Part shown: positions 25,651 to 36,400 of the stretch, piece after piece
How positions within the stretch are numbered: position 1 is the first letter of the stretch
Layout: every line of letters begins with the position of its first letter
Assembly (NCBI RefSeq): GCF_030848805.1
Contig: NC_092361.1
Coordinates: 3,162,001-3,226,000 of the forward strand
Length of the DNA stretch: 64,000 nucleotides
Source of the DNA: Temnothorax longispinosus
Lineage: Eukaryota > Arthropoda > Insecta > Hymenoptera > Formicidae
Reading direction: 5' to 3'
Notes under the pieces: generated by a model
What the model was told of the DNA's origin: nothing
The model's database searches: none
Seen by the model: only the letters and a program-made list of their open reading frames with translations
Program-made: the position numbers and the translations under genes

Positions 25651-26596
25651 ACGGGGATTCGTAAACTCGAGAGTCGTTACATTCGTTACAATGATCAATT
25701 TATGACAGAAAGTTATGATAGAAAGATAATCGATGCCGTACGAATCGATCAACCGACGCTGATCAACGGCAATGACTGTCGTTGTTCTTCAAATTTACGT
25801 CAGTACATACGTGATTGTCCGATTGTCCGTGAAGGAGAGGTGTATCTCCACCGTCCGCATTGATCAACGACGAGCATGCAAAAGCTCGAACGTGCGGGAG
25901 ATCCTTCGGGACGAACTGCGATTTTTTACAACGCCGGTGATCTCTCCCCCCGTCTCTCGCGGTGTCGATTGGTGTCTATCCACCGCGCAAGTGCGCACAA
26001 GTACCACCGCGACACGCTCTGACGAGAGACCGAGCGATACTGAAGCACGGAATGCGGAATCGCGCGCCACGCGCGTGCCTGTTGACGCGCCGGAGACATA
26101 CCGGGTCGCGTTTCGCGAAGGTCGTCAACGTATGAAATTTAAACTCCGTCATAAATGTGTATATACGTATAGAAAAAGAAAAAAGAGAGAGAGTTAAGGG
26201 GGTAGGGGCAGAAATTTTCTAACCGATTATGCGTAAATGTATAACGATTAATTTCGAAATTATTACTTGCGTCTTGACTTGCAGCATACTTCGCAGTTTT
26301 CGATTCTTTTACCGAAAAATTATCTTTAAATGTTTTTTTATAATATTATGTACACGCGTTTTCAAACAGTTAACAGTACATGTTTAAGGTTTAAAATTTA
26401 TTTACGTGTGCCTGCATGGAATTCGCATAACTGCCAAGATGATGGAGAAACAGTTGAATTCATTTCTTTTGAAACATTTCAAAAATATGAGTATTGAATG
26501 AAATTATAATTTGTAACAGAGTATTTATCATAAACAAGTTGCAGTACAAATTATATTAGAAAAGTAGGTTAATCAAAGGCTAAATTATAGTAATAG
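25651..26596. other. Non-coding stretch
   Basis: GC content falls from the CpG-rich block into AT-rich DNA. A plus-strand frame of 141 codons (25772-26197) has no domain and no splice support. Nothing else supported. Confidence 0.5.
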
Positions 26597-26704
26597 CCCG
26601 ATAAAAACAGTACGTGGATCCACGTTATTACTACGTGGATTCGACGTGGATTCGACGAAATTACGTGGATTCGACGTGGATGTAACGTGACTGTTTTTAT
26701 CGGG
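26597..26704. mobile_element. MITE-like element with internal repeats, 108 bp
   Basis: Terminal inverted repeats of 15 bp: CCCGATAAAAACAGT at the left, and its complement ending TTTTTATCGGG at the right. The interior is built of repeats of tacgtggat(t/c)c and gacgtggat, so it can fold in several registers. No coding capacity. Confidence 0.75.
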
Positions 26705-26747
26705 AGGTTTAATTACCAACTTTGTGAAAGAAACTATTATAATTCGG

Positions 26748-26860
26748 TGGACACGCAATGTCCCGAAAAATCAAAATCCCAAAATTTAAGAAACGTGACA
26801 ATGTGCCGAAATGTCATAATCCCGAAATCTTAGAAATGAGACAATGTCCCGGAAAGTTAT
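26748..26860. repeat. Degenerate short repeats (acaatgtcccgaaa type)
   Basis: Three imperfect units of about 45 bp share the words aatgtcccgaaa, aatcccgaaat and a following ttagaaa(t/c)g. This phrase-like repetition looks like decayed repetitive DNA. No coding content. Confidence 0.5.
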
Positions 26861-27158
26861 AACGTTCAATCGTATATATATATATACTTCGACGACTGCC
26901 ATGCCGTTAAATTAACCGTAACTATAAAAAGCATATAGCTTCACGATCGACACTATATAATTTGACAATATTAAGTGGTACATTGTCGATTTTGACGACA
27001 GTGAACAAATAATATTACCTTATATCTTGACGAGAACATATTTATTCCATATAATTTTAGCAAAAAATGACTCGAATTTTGATATACCTAGTTCCGGAGT
27101 CGGCGAGCAACAAAAATACTTAACAAAAATCCATGAAATCAGACGTGTGTAAAGTTGG

Positions 27159-27510
27159 CCCCGCACTTTTTGAATTCGGTATTTTTAATAATTGTGCTAC
27201 ATTGTGCTACGTTTGTGCTGTATTGTGCCGCAAACCGCAACTCTGTAACTCAAAGCGTACTCGAGAAAATTAAAAAAAAACAAAATTTTTGATAGCCCCG
27301 CACTTATCGAATTTTCAGTTTTTTTTTATTGTGCCGTATTGTGCTGCATTTGTGCTGACTTGTGCCGCAAACGCGAGATTGATAACTTCGATAACAATTA
27401 AGAAAAAAAAATAAAAAAAAAATTATACTAGCCCCGCACTTTTCCCGAAATAAACCCAATTTTTTTTTTGTTGATAGGTAGTAATTTGTGCCACGTTGTG
27501 CCGTTGGAAT
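27159..27510. repeat. 136-bp tandem repeat, about 2.5 units
   Basis: Units start with ccccgcacttt at about 27159, 27295 and 27431, exactly 136 bp apart. Each then carries an A/T tract and a cluster of the words tgtgctacattgtgct, tattgtgccg and ttgtgccgcaaac. The units have diverged, mostly at homopolymers. It lies just downstream (3' side) of the retroelement relic. Confidence 0.75.
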
Positions 27511-27677
27511 AAACTCGATATTTCTTTTTATTTGGCAGATAAAAAATATCCGTAAAGTTTGTTATAAAAATTTATTTTTATACTGTTCTGAAATAAACTC
27601 ACGAAAGCTATTATAAATATTGGCAGCATTTGTCCGCTGTTTCCTCTTGAAAATTACACTATAATCTTTATATATAA

Positions 27678-27701
27678 ATAATAATAATAATAATAATAAT
27701 A
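27678..27701. repeat. (TAA)n tail of the retroelement
   Basis: Eight TAA/ATA units directly after, on the minus strand, an AATAAAG sequence. Such trinucleotide tails mark the 3' end of some non-LTR retrotransposons, so this probably is the 3' terminus of the element at 27678-28790. Confidence 0.7.
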
Positions 27702-28071
27702 AACTTTATTAACGGGTAATAAACCCTTTAGCGTACAAAAGAGAAAAGAAAAACAAGAACAATAAAATAAAATTAAAATTTTACAACATAATATGGAGAA
27801 CATTCAGGTTACAAGAGTAGACGAGAAAGTTTTTGTTTAAAAGTTGATACAGAGCCACCAAAAAAGTCAACCCTATTGGAGAAATTACTTGCAGATATTA
27901 TTAGCCTATTTACACAAGAGATTGCGCTATACAAAGTACGGTGATATCCGAGGTGGAAGATGGAATACTGTCTTAATTCTTTAGTCGGGATGTTAAAATA
28001 GATACGTTCCAACAAATCCGGACAATCAGTAGAGTGATTGAGAAGCTTAAAAATAAATGTAAGATCAAAGG

Positions 28072-28760
28072 TTAGTGTCTCCTATTTTCTAACGATAGCA
28101 GATTTAATCTATCTAATATAGTGCAGTAGTCATGGCAAGTAATTGACATGGGATTACCTAGCCGATAAGCAGCCATACGCAGGAATTTGTGCTGCACACG
28201 TTCAATCAATAACTGATGGCATTTAAAATACGGAGACCAAACTATGGAACAGTACTCCAACTTGGGGCGAACTAACGTACAGTATAATAATTTTAAAGTG
28301 GTTATATTCTTTAAAAATCTACCCCATCGGAGGATAAATCCAAGCGTTCTATAAGCAGATGAAACTATTGATTGTATATGTGTATTAAATGATAAGTCCG
28401 CACTGAACAAGACTCCGAGATCTCGAGCTTCGCGCACTGCTGAGAGAGGTAAACCATCAAGAGTATAGTTATGAGTTACGTCTATGAGAAAAATGAATGA
28501 CAAGACATTTAGAGACGTTAAGCCGAAGACAGTTCCTCCTACACCAGGCCTCAAGTTCAAATAAGTCATGTTGTAATAAAAGCGCATCAGCAGGTCCATT
28601 AATCCGACGGTATAATTTAAGGTCATCAGCATATAATAAGAAAAAGCAGAATTTAATAAAAGCAGCTATATCATTAATAAATAAAACAAATAAAAGAGGG
28701 CCAAGATGTGAGCCCTGCGGCACTCCAGACAACATTTATACTTCTAGAGAAGCTATTATT
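28072..28760 (-). pseudogene. Broken reverse transcriptase (LINE ORF2)
   Basis: The first frame (28735-28469) carries the palm motifs GVPQGSHLGPLLF and FINDI, and the catalytic box YADDLKLY. A second frame (28632-28072) continues with the end of palm and the thumb/connection region, including LGVLFSADLSFNTHI, YRTLGFILR and LEYCSIVWSPY, typical of LINE ORF2 C-termini. The switch of frame between about 28470 and 28540, and a further frame break just before GVPQGS, show that it cannot be translated as one protein. The element would have supplied its own retrotransposition; this copy is dead. Confidence 0.85.
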
Positions 28761-28829
28761 AAACTTTATGACTTGAGACCTGTTTGATAGGAAGCAGGAG
28801 ACAATATAAATACATATAACAACATATAA

Positions 28830-29520
28830 AGACAATATAAAGAAAAAGGTTTCGATGCGCTAAAGGATCACAAAAAAATAATGCAAGACCAAGAAAAACT
28901 ACAGCTCGTCAAGATGAAGAAATCGTCCAGTTAGTTGATGTGAATCCTTTTAAATCTGCAGCAACAGTTTTAAACAACAATAATCTATATAATTATATAA
29001 TTTCGGTAAACACAGTAAAATGTGGCTTAAAATCGGTTAAAGTTTATTCGCATCCACCAGCGAAAAAAATTGCACTCACAGAAAATCGTCGAAATCGAAG
29101 AGTGCAATTTGCGTTACGGTATTTAAATACTCCTCAAGAAGAATGGGATACGGTAATATGGTTGGACGAAAAAGTATTTTCTTCGAGTGAAGATGGAAGA
29201 TACAGAGTGTGGTGACTGGACGGACAAAACTTAATCCAAAATACGTGCTGCGCTCTCAAAATAGTGGAAGATTTACATTAGGATATTGAGAGAGCATGAC
29301 ATTCTAAGAATTAATGAATATTATAGAAACATCGCTACACAAATGAATGTATAAAAATATGTTTAAATTTTGTAGGAAGTCCTGAAACCGTTAAGCAAAT
29401 ATCCTGAAGAACAATACCCAAAATAATTAAGATCGCACCAGACAATAATGCTATACACACTTCAAGAATGATCCATGTATGGTTTAAAGCAAATCTTAAT
29501 TTTGAACAACTACCAAAATG
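28830..29520 (+). pseudogene. Degenerate Tc1/mariner-type transposase
   Basis: Pieces of a DDE transposase on the plus strand. One open piece (28940-29215) includes a helix-turn-helix-like part and the first catalytic block (TVIWLDEKVFSSSEDG, Asp of the DDE triad), followed by RVW. After a stop the homologous text continues in other frames (PKYVLRSQNSGRFTLGY). At 29376-29510 the second block is visible (YPEEQYPK, then APDNNAIHTSR, which carries the second Asp), with stops and frameshifts between. The last acidic residue is not recognisable. No terminal repeats were found. It lies head-to-head with the retroelement relic. Confidence 0.75.
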
Positions 29521-29624
29521 TATCCGATATAATTATCGGATACATATTTAATTGCGACTTGAAATGACTTGAGATTCCGATAGCTTCTAGACCACGCCGC
29601 GCAACAGACCGAACGACAATGATT

Positions 29625-29862
29625 TCAAATGTAGATTCGGGCAATTCTGTTTGAATTGACCAAAACTCCGCCAAGCTCCCCAAGCTTGACGACCAATTTC
29701 AAATTTAATGTCTCCTCCGAAAGATAGCCCAGTTTCTCCGTACGAGCCCCACTCGTGCGGGGGGTGCAGTTTGGAATATAAAAATTCCTGTGATCAAATG
29801 GACTCAAACCCGGTTCCTCGGTTACGAGTCTGGCGCTTTACTACAAGACCACGCTGCCACCC
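29625..29862 (-). repeat. tRNA-derived SINE
   Basis: On the minus strand the head reads ggtggcagcgtgg... and contains an A-box-like segment and, at 29811-29800, a B box (GGGTTTGAGTCC), the internal promoter of RNA polymerase III. The spacing resembles a tRNA but the acceptor stem does not close, so it is not a tRNA gene. The body carries the phrase tttcggaggagacattaaa, similar to the body of several insect SINEs. An A/T-rich end follows near 29625. Dispersed by LINE machinery; no protein. Confidence 0.65.
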
Positions 29863-30423
29863 TAAACTCTTTTATGTTTATTATCTGTATACATTGATGA
29901 AATAGTTACTTTTAGATACTTAATTCAAAGAAATTAAAGCAATGTACATACAAAATATTGAACGATGTAAAAATATTTTAATAGTTGGAAAACGTTTCTT
30001 CTTACAAGTTTATATGTAATGCTATATATATACTTATGGCTAAACGCAATGTTTGATATTTTAATTAAAAAATACATAAATAATCGTATTCTAATTTACA
30101 TGGAGCTTATAAACTATACAATAAACACAATATCTTCCGTATTATAACGCAAGAAAAAGAAAAAGAACATTACGTGGCTGTCCTCGTCCTACGGTACATG
30201 AGCGGGACTCAATTGACCGACGATCGTCAATTGATTTAAAATAAAAATATCTGATTGGTTGGTTCAGGGGAAAACTCCAGGCATCGGGGGCTGTGAGTGG
30301 CTGTGGTCAATCGCTGTGGTCAAACAAGACGCTCCCTTCTGCTTACCAGCATGAGTTCTGATTGGCTTCTGCTTTCCTGCTTTCTGCTACTTTCACATAT
30401 TTACATAAAATACTATTGGGTTA
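29863..30423. other. Non-coding stretch upstream of CNOT9
   Basis: AT-rich, then moderately GC-rich near 30180-30360 with short repeats of gctgtgg(t/c). No gene or element recognised. Confidence 0.5.
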
Positions 30424-30577
30424 AGCGGGGAGCACACACTTCTGCACAACGCATAATGCGTAAGCATAAGAAAATTGATTGGTCCATACACATGTGCATA
30501 AGGAAATAAACCAATAAGTTTTCTTATGATTACGTACATACCTATTATGCGTTATGCAAAAGTCTGTGTTCCCCGCT
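30424..30577. mobile_element. MITE with TTA target duplication, PIF/Harbinger-like
   Basis: Inverted arms begin AGCGGGGAGCACACAC and end GTCTGTGTTCCCCGCT. Pairing continues inward across cataatgcgt / acgcataat words and cttatg / cataag. It is flanked by TTA at 30421-30423 and 30578-30580. A 3-bp TTA/TWA duplication is the hallmark of PIF/Harbinger elements, so that assignment is likely. It sits about 640 bp upstream of the CNOT9 start codon. No coding capacity. Confidence 0.8.
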
Positions 30578-30799
30578 TTAGATGCACAGAATTGAAGAAA
30601 AAAATTGGGAAAAAAGGATTACGGAGAATATATTGACCAGATAACAAAGAAGAGATGACATAATAATAATAATACGAGAACGAAGATTGAAGAGATAAAT
30701 GGAAAATCGAACAAGAATAAGAAAAAATGTGTTGAACATTCGATAAATTCGAGTATCGATGAGATGTGTGTGGGGTGGTGTTTAAAGTGCAGATCGTGC

Positions 30800-31218
30800 A
30801 GGATAGTGCAGACGGTTGAACTCGCGACAAGAACAGGAGGTTATGTTGGCGCTCAGATGTCGCGCGCATTCGAAATGTAACTGGCGAGGTATCCAGAAGA
30901 CGTATCGTTGCCGAATCCGCTTTCATCCCGGCGAGATTATTTCGAGCCTCATCAGGTTTGGCAGATATCGTGAACTGGAGGATTGGCTAATCGCATAAGA
31001 GGCACGCGAAAACGCTACGAAAATCCGTGCATATCACCGAACGCGATACGTGCGAACGTGACTGTCGATCTACCCAGGAAGAGAGAGGTTGGGTTATCAA
31101 GGCTTGTCGACGTAACGAGCGAACGTAAAGCGAGAAAATTGATCGTGAACGCAGCGAACGGGCGTGCAAATCGCAATACCTCCCCCCGAATCGTGAAGCA
31201 ACGGCCAGGGGTCACGAT
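30800..31218 (+). promoter_or_regulatory. Probable promoter and 5' UTR of CNOT9
   Basis: GC content and CpG rise here relative to upstream DNA, directly before the CNOT9 start codon at 31219. No TATA box is clear. Open frames on both strands (30983-31222 and 30987-31369) have no domain and are composition shadows. The extent of the untranslated leader cannot be set from sequence. Confidence 0.4.
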
Positions 31219-32400
31219 ATGAGTACTCAGCAGAGCCCGGCCGCCCTGCAATCCACCGTCGACCGCGAGAAGGTCTACACGTGGATAATCGAGCTGTCGA
31301 ATCCGGAGACGAGGGAGAATGCTCTCCTAGAGTTAAGCAAGAAGCGTGAAGTAGTGCCCGACCTGGCACCCATGTTGTGGCACTCGTTCGGCACTACGGC
31401 ATCCCTCCTGCAGGAGATCATTAACATCTATCCGGCGATCAACCCCGCGACCCTCACGGCTTATCAGAGTAATCGGGTATGCAACGCCCTGGCGCTGCTG
31501 CAATGCGTGGCCAGTCATCCTGAGACGAGGTCTGCGTTCCTACAGGTACCTATACGCTGTGACTTGCAGTTTTAAATATACTAAAATTCTCCGTTAATTA
31601 AAAGAATTGACACGAATATATGATATTTGGCCCTTTATCTCTGTTGTACGAACAAAGAACTCTTATTTAATGAAACTGCATATAACTAAAAATTATATAT
31701 CTATATATCACATGTATTTGATTTCAGGCACATGTTCCATTATTCCTGTATCCATTTCTGCATACCGTAAGCAAAACGCGACCCTTCGAATATCTTCGTT
31801 TGACGAGTCTCGGAGTGATCGGCGCATTGGTCAAAACCGATGAGCAAGAAGTGATCACCTTTCTTCTCACTACCGAGATCATCCCGCTTTGTTTACGAAT
31901 TATGGAGAGTGGCTCGGAACTGAGTAAAACCGTGGCGACATTTATATTGCAAAAGATACTGTTAGACGACAGTGGCCTGTCCTACATCTGTCAAACCTAT
32001 GATAGATTCAGTCATGTCGCTATGATATTAGGAAAAATGGTTTTATCCTTGGCTAAAGATCCTTCAGCGAGATTGCTCAAACATGTAGTACGGTGTTATT
32101 TAAGACTCTCCGATAATCCGAGGTAAAGTATCAAGATATGCGCGATACGTTCTTGAAGATTTCGAAAAAACTTTAATGTGCGATTAATTTTGCAGAGCAT
32201 TGTTAGCCTTGAGACAGTGCTTGCCGGATCAACTGAGAGATAACACATTTGCCACATGTTTGCAAGAAGATGCCTCAACTAAGCATTGGTTGAATTTGCT
32301 TCTGAAGAATCTGGAGACCGGTCCGCAACAGGTTCCGCCGGCTCAGCAGGGTCAACAAGATCCCAGGACGTCGATTGGTATGTCGCCACTTACATCTTAA
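31219..32400 (+). CDS. CNOT9 / Rcd-1, CCR4-NOT complex subunit 9
   Basis: Complete gene with three coding exons: 31219-31545, 31728-32122 and 32196-32400 (GT-AG borders, phases 0 and 2), encoding 308 aa, close to the roughly 300 aa usual for the family. The armadillo-type helical repeat core runs from about residue 20 to 285 and is nearly family-identical in text: [92 protein letters not shown]. The tail after about residue 285 is Pro/Gln-rich and variable. CNOT9 is a subunit of the cytoplasmic CCR4-NOT deadenylase; it binds NOT1 and tryptophan-containing motifs of GW182 and other adaptors, linking microRNA silencing and mRNA decay. The start codon is the first in-frame ATG before the conserved core. 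It runs tail-to-tail with the SLC5 gene, about 1 kb apart. Expected to be a single-copy housekeeping gene. Confidence 0.97.
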
Positions 32401-33442
32401 ATTATCCTCTCTTCTGATGATATTCGGCATAGGAGAATAGACTTCAAACCCTTCTATCCGTAAGTCGCACTATATCCTTTTTTACGAAAGTACATGATCA
32501 TAAACGGCCATGCCATCTGCATATTGTTACATGTAATTATGAATTGTGCTGTGAAATGTAGTAATAAGACTAATAAGTATGTCGTCCGATTGGCAATTCA
32601 AGTACATTATGATTGTTTGTTGTAAATATGTATAAACTCCTGCGGTGAAATCTACCAATTATAATCGGTTCGATATGTCAACAGACATTGAACTTTTTCT
32701 CGAACTTTACGGTTACCGAATAATAGCCTTAACATATAAATAATGTTTTGTACGAACAAGGTATTATGGTATAGGAATTTTAAAGCGAGATATGTGACAT
32801 ACGTAATATATGAGAACAAGCAAGTGTGATTATCTACATTCTATCGAGATAAATCGACTCTATTAATTTATATTAATAATTATATTTACGCTCAGGCACC
32901 GGGTATTTTGGTAGATTTTACAACATAAATATGTTATCCATTGCCTAAAAATTTATACCATGAATCAGTATTCTTTTGCGCAAAAGTCATTCTTCAACGT
33001 GTATACAAATAGAAGTGCAAATATATTAGAACTAACATTTGTTCTTTTTGTAAATTATCATCGGCCTAATTAAACGTAATTAAATGGGCGATATGTATAA
33101 TGTATAGCGTATAAAATTAAGTCGGCAACTTTGAATCACTGCCTGAGTTTATATAGTGGTTTACATAAGATTAATTTGCGCGCGCGTAACAATTTGTATT
33201 CGACGTTAGTCCCGCCTTGTATTGTGATTGACCGATGACGGTGCACTATGAGGTTTAAACCATTAAACCATTTACAACATATGTAACGGCATTATTTGTG
33301 TCGTTAAACGATTATGAGTAGTTTATAATATAATTTTATGAGATATCGGGACTAAATCGAATACACGAATACAAATTTGACATGTACGATCGTATGTATT
33401 TTGCCCAATTGAACTGCAATTAAGATAAAAGAGAAATGATGG
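32401..33442. other. Convergent 3' flanks of CNOT9 and SLC5 gene
   Basis: AT-rich, without open frames of interest. It must hold the 3' untranslated regions of both genes, which converge here. Exact poly(A) sites cannot be set by eye. Confidence 0.5.
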
Positions 33443-36400
33443 CTAACATTTTGAAGAAGTTTGCGTTATGTCGTTCACGTCGTTCGTCATTTTCGCGAGT
33501 TCAGCCTTATTCTGTGAAAAAAAAGAAAAAGAAAAACAAGATTACATACATTAGTGATAAGATTGTTTTTTGATTGAGGATCGCGGAATTATACGTACCG
33601 CTTTCTGAGGATCTTTCGGTAATAAACAGTGTATAACGGGTGTAAATAATCTCTTGTCCACGCGACTGTACTTAGATGGACCCGTGAACCACGAGACCAA
33701 TAGGCCCACTAGAATCGTAATTAGAAAACCCACCCACGTGTACCAGAGATACGACATTCTGTATAGGAAGAATGGTTGTTCCCTATAAAAAAATTAAAAC
33801 GGGAGGAGTTATTATGCGGTTCTTATATGCGAGAGCAATTCAATAAATGTACCTGACAGCAGTCTCGACGATCATCGTGAGGTTTCCAGCGGTGTTTCTC
33901 AACGATTCGGTGCATCCATCCACCGATACCGGTTTCACCGGGAAATAAACCGATCCGTTGGAAATCGCCGCTTGCGTGCCGAACGAGATCCAAGCGACTA
34001 AGTTCAGACTAACCAGCGCACCGACGAGTGCTCCCTGTTTGGGTAAGAAGATAGAGATAGGTTGATTCCTCGGCGAACGCAAGATTTCTTAGGACTGGCT
34101 TGATTTTAATGATAAACTTCAAGATTGGCTTATACATATAATAAATCTATCATTAAAATTAACGTCGGGAATTCTAGGATATCCTGACTGATATTATTAT
34201 TAAGTCCTTGTAAATAAACATATCTTCGAAACAGAATTTAGGAGATAATCGTAGGTTATTTCTTAAATTTATAGATTTAGCAGATATCGTTTAGATAAGC
34301 TAGAATAAGAAAGTTGAAGCTATATCCTGTCAATAAAATAAATTTGAAAGCGTTTACGATGTATACTTTTCTATATTAGTTTCTCTACGATCATCCTCTT
34401 ACCATAGAGTTGGCCATTGGAAATAGCATGCCCAACGTGAACATTCCAAGTAAGGGCCCGGCAGTTACTCCCGATAAGCTCTTACCAGCCTGAAACGATC
34501 AACCACGTTCTCGATGATCGCGTAGATCTCGGCGTAGATTAATCGCGGAATTAATTCATAAGTGATCCGACATTTCCGGGTTACGAACGTTGGCGTGCGA
34601 TTACGCGTTTGCATCTTACCTGAATTAGACCGCTCAGTTTCTCCACCATAAATACGAGGCCCACGCAAATAGCTCCTATTATCACAACCGTGACTTTCAT
34701 TATGCGACTCGCGCCGACGTTGGAGATCGGCTTACGGAGACACGGCTTGATCATGTCTTCGTAGATTACGCCCGACATGGAATTCAATCCGGTCGACATT
34801 GTGCTAAAGGTCAACGAGCGAGCGTTTTACACGCAAAAAGGGAAGATGAACAAATGAGCGATATTACAGCGTTATATAACAACATTCTCTTTCATTTCGA
34901 TATAGCATTCAACGATTTAAAATTTGGCAAGGCATTTGCATTTGCAAAGAAAGTGATACCTATTGATCCTATTTCAATTAAAAAAATCATTTAGAGCGTC
35001 TAAATTCCATAGTACCTCAATGCCGCACTGAATACACCGGAAATGAATAATCCTGGTAAGCCTGGTATCGCCTCTGACAATTCCATCACGAAATACGGTA
35101 ACAGCTGATCGGGCTTTCGTATTTGCTAAAACGCAATTTTTATTAACATTTTCCGAAACGTTCAATCTATAAAGATTCCACGTATAACTATCCGATCATA
35201 TTATTGTTTTCAAAATTGATTAATAAGATTAATTAAAGTCGAAAATTTCGGGACACTATTTGGTAGTTTCATGAATTGCTTCACGCCGAGATTATTTTAC
35301 CTTTGTCGAGACCGGATCGCAGTCATAAAAGGCCGCGTAAATGACGATTCCCATGTAGCAACATAACGAGACAATGCTGCCTATTCCTACGGCCATTATC
35401 ATAATCGCCCTAGATACAAAAGGGGATTAAATGAGTGATATGCGCCGTGCATTGTAATGCATTTCTCGGACTCACACATTCGACTTCCTCAAGTTCGGCA
35501 TCGCCAGGCATCGCTGCACCATCGCTTGGTTCACCGAGCACGTGGCCAACCAATTTAAATAATTGCCAACCACCACGCCCCAGAAAGTGTGCCTTATCGT
35601 AGGATCCAGATCCATGCTGATTAAAGCAGGAAGAAGATGGAATATCATTTATTGGTCGATAGTTCGCGATAACTTGATAGATCGGTAAAATTATGACTGA
35701 GCGTTGCGCGATTATAATAGAAATAGATTATGTATATGATAACGAGTATATGATAAGTTAAATTAAGTATAATAAAAATGTACAAAAGAATACGAAGAAA
35801 TTGCTGCTAGTACTTGAAGAACTCAATTCTCCCGGTATCGGCATTCCTTTTCCACACTTCCGCCACGCTGCCGACTCTAGCGGTGCCGAGTACGGCAACG
35901 GCGATGACGGCACCGAACATCAACATCGTCTGAATAGTGTCCGTCCAGACGACTGCTTTCAAGCCACCCTGGAATGTGAAATCATACATATTTTAGCACT
36001 ATAATTAATTATTTTGAATATTGTAACATGCTGTATTATCTTATTGACGCTTGTTGCGTACGAAGTATTTTTTTATCTTGCATTTAGCGTTGAAGATAGT
36101 CGTCTTCATTTTTATCGACAATTGCATGCCCTTCTCTTATAAAATAAATAAAATTAGTCTCCGGAATCAGATTGCATTACGTTCAAGCTAAAGAAATTCG
36201 AAATATCTCTTTGCAAGAAATTATAATTTTCTACGAGCGATGTTCTTACCAGTGTCGTGTAGAAGATACACACAGCACAGACTAGCAACGCGATCGTGTA
36301 GAGGTCTACTCCGGTCGCTTGATTGAAGGCTAGCGCCGGCACGTATATCACTAGCGGTATGTAAAGCAGCTGCAAGCACAAGATTACTCGGCGTGTTGAA

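Larger units (their letters stand above)
27678..28790 (-). mobile_element. 5'-truncated non-LTR retrotransposon (LINE)
   Basis: A minus-strand fragment holding the C-terminal part of a reverse transcriptase ORF2, a 3' untranslated part with AATAAA, and a TAA-repeat tail. Only the end of the element is present; upstream reverse transcriptase domains and the endonuclease are missing, the usual outcome of incomplete target-primed reverse transcription. A (TAA)n tail occurs in I/Jockey-type clades, but the clade cannot be fixed from this fragment. Confidence 0.8.

Noticed and set aside
28497..28787. 96-codon plus-strand frame
   Set aside because: Antisense of the reverse transcriptase relic.
29801..29862. 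tRNA gene candidate on the minus strand
   Set aside because: A and B boxes are present, but the acceptor and anticodon stems do not close and SINE body text follows, so it is a SINE head.
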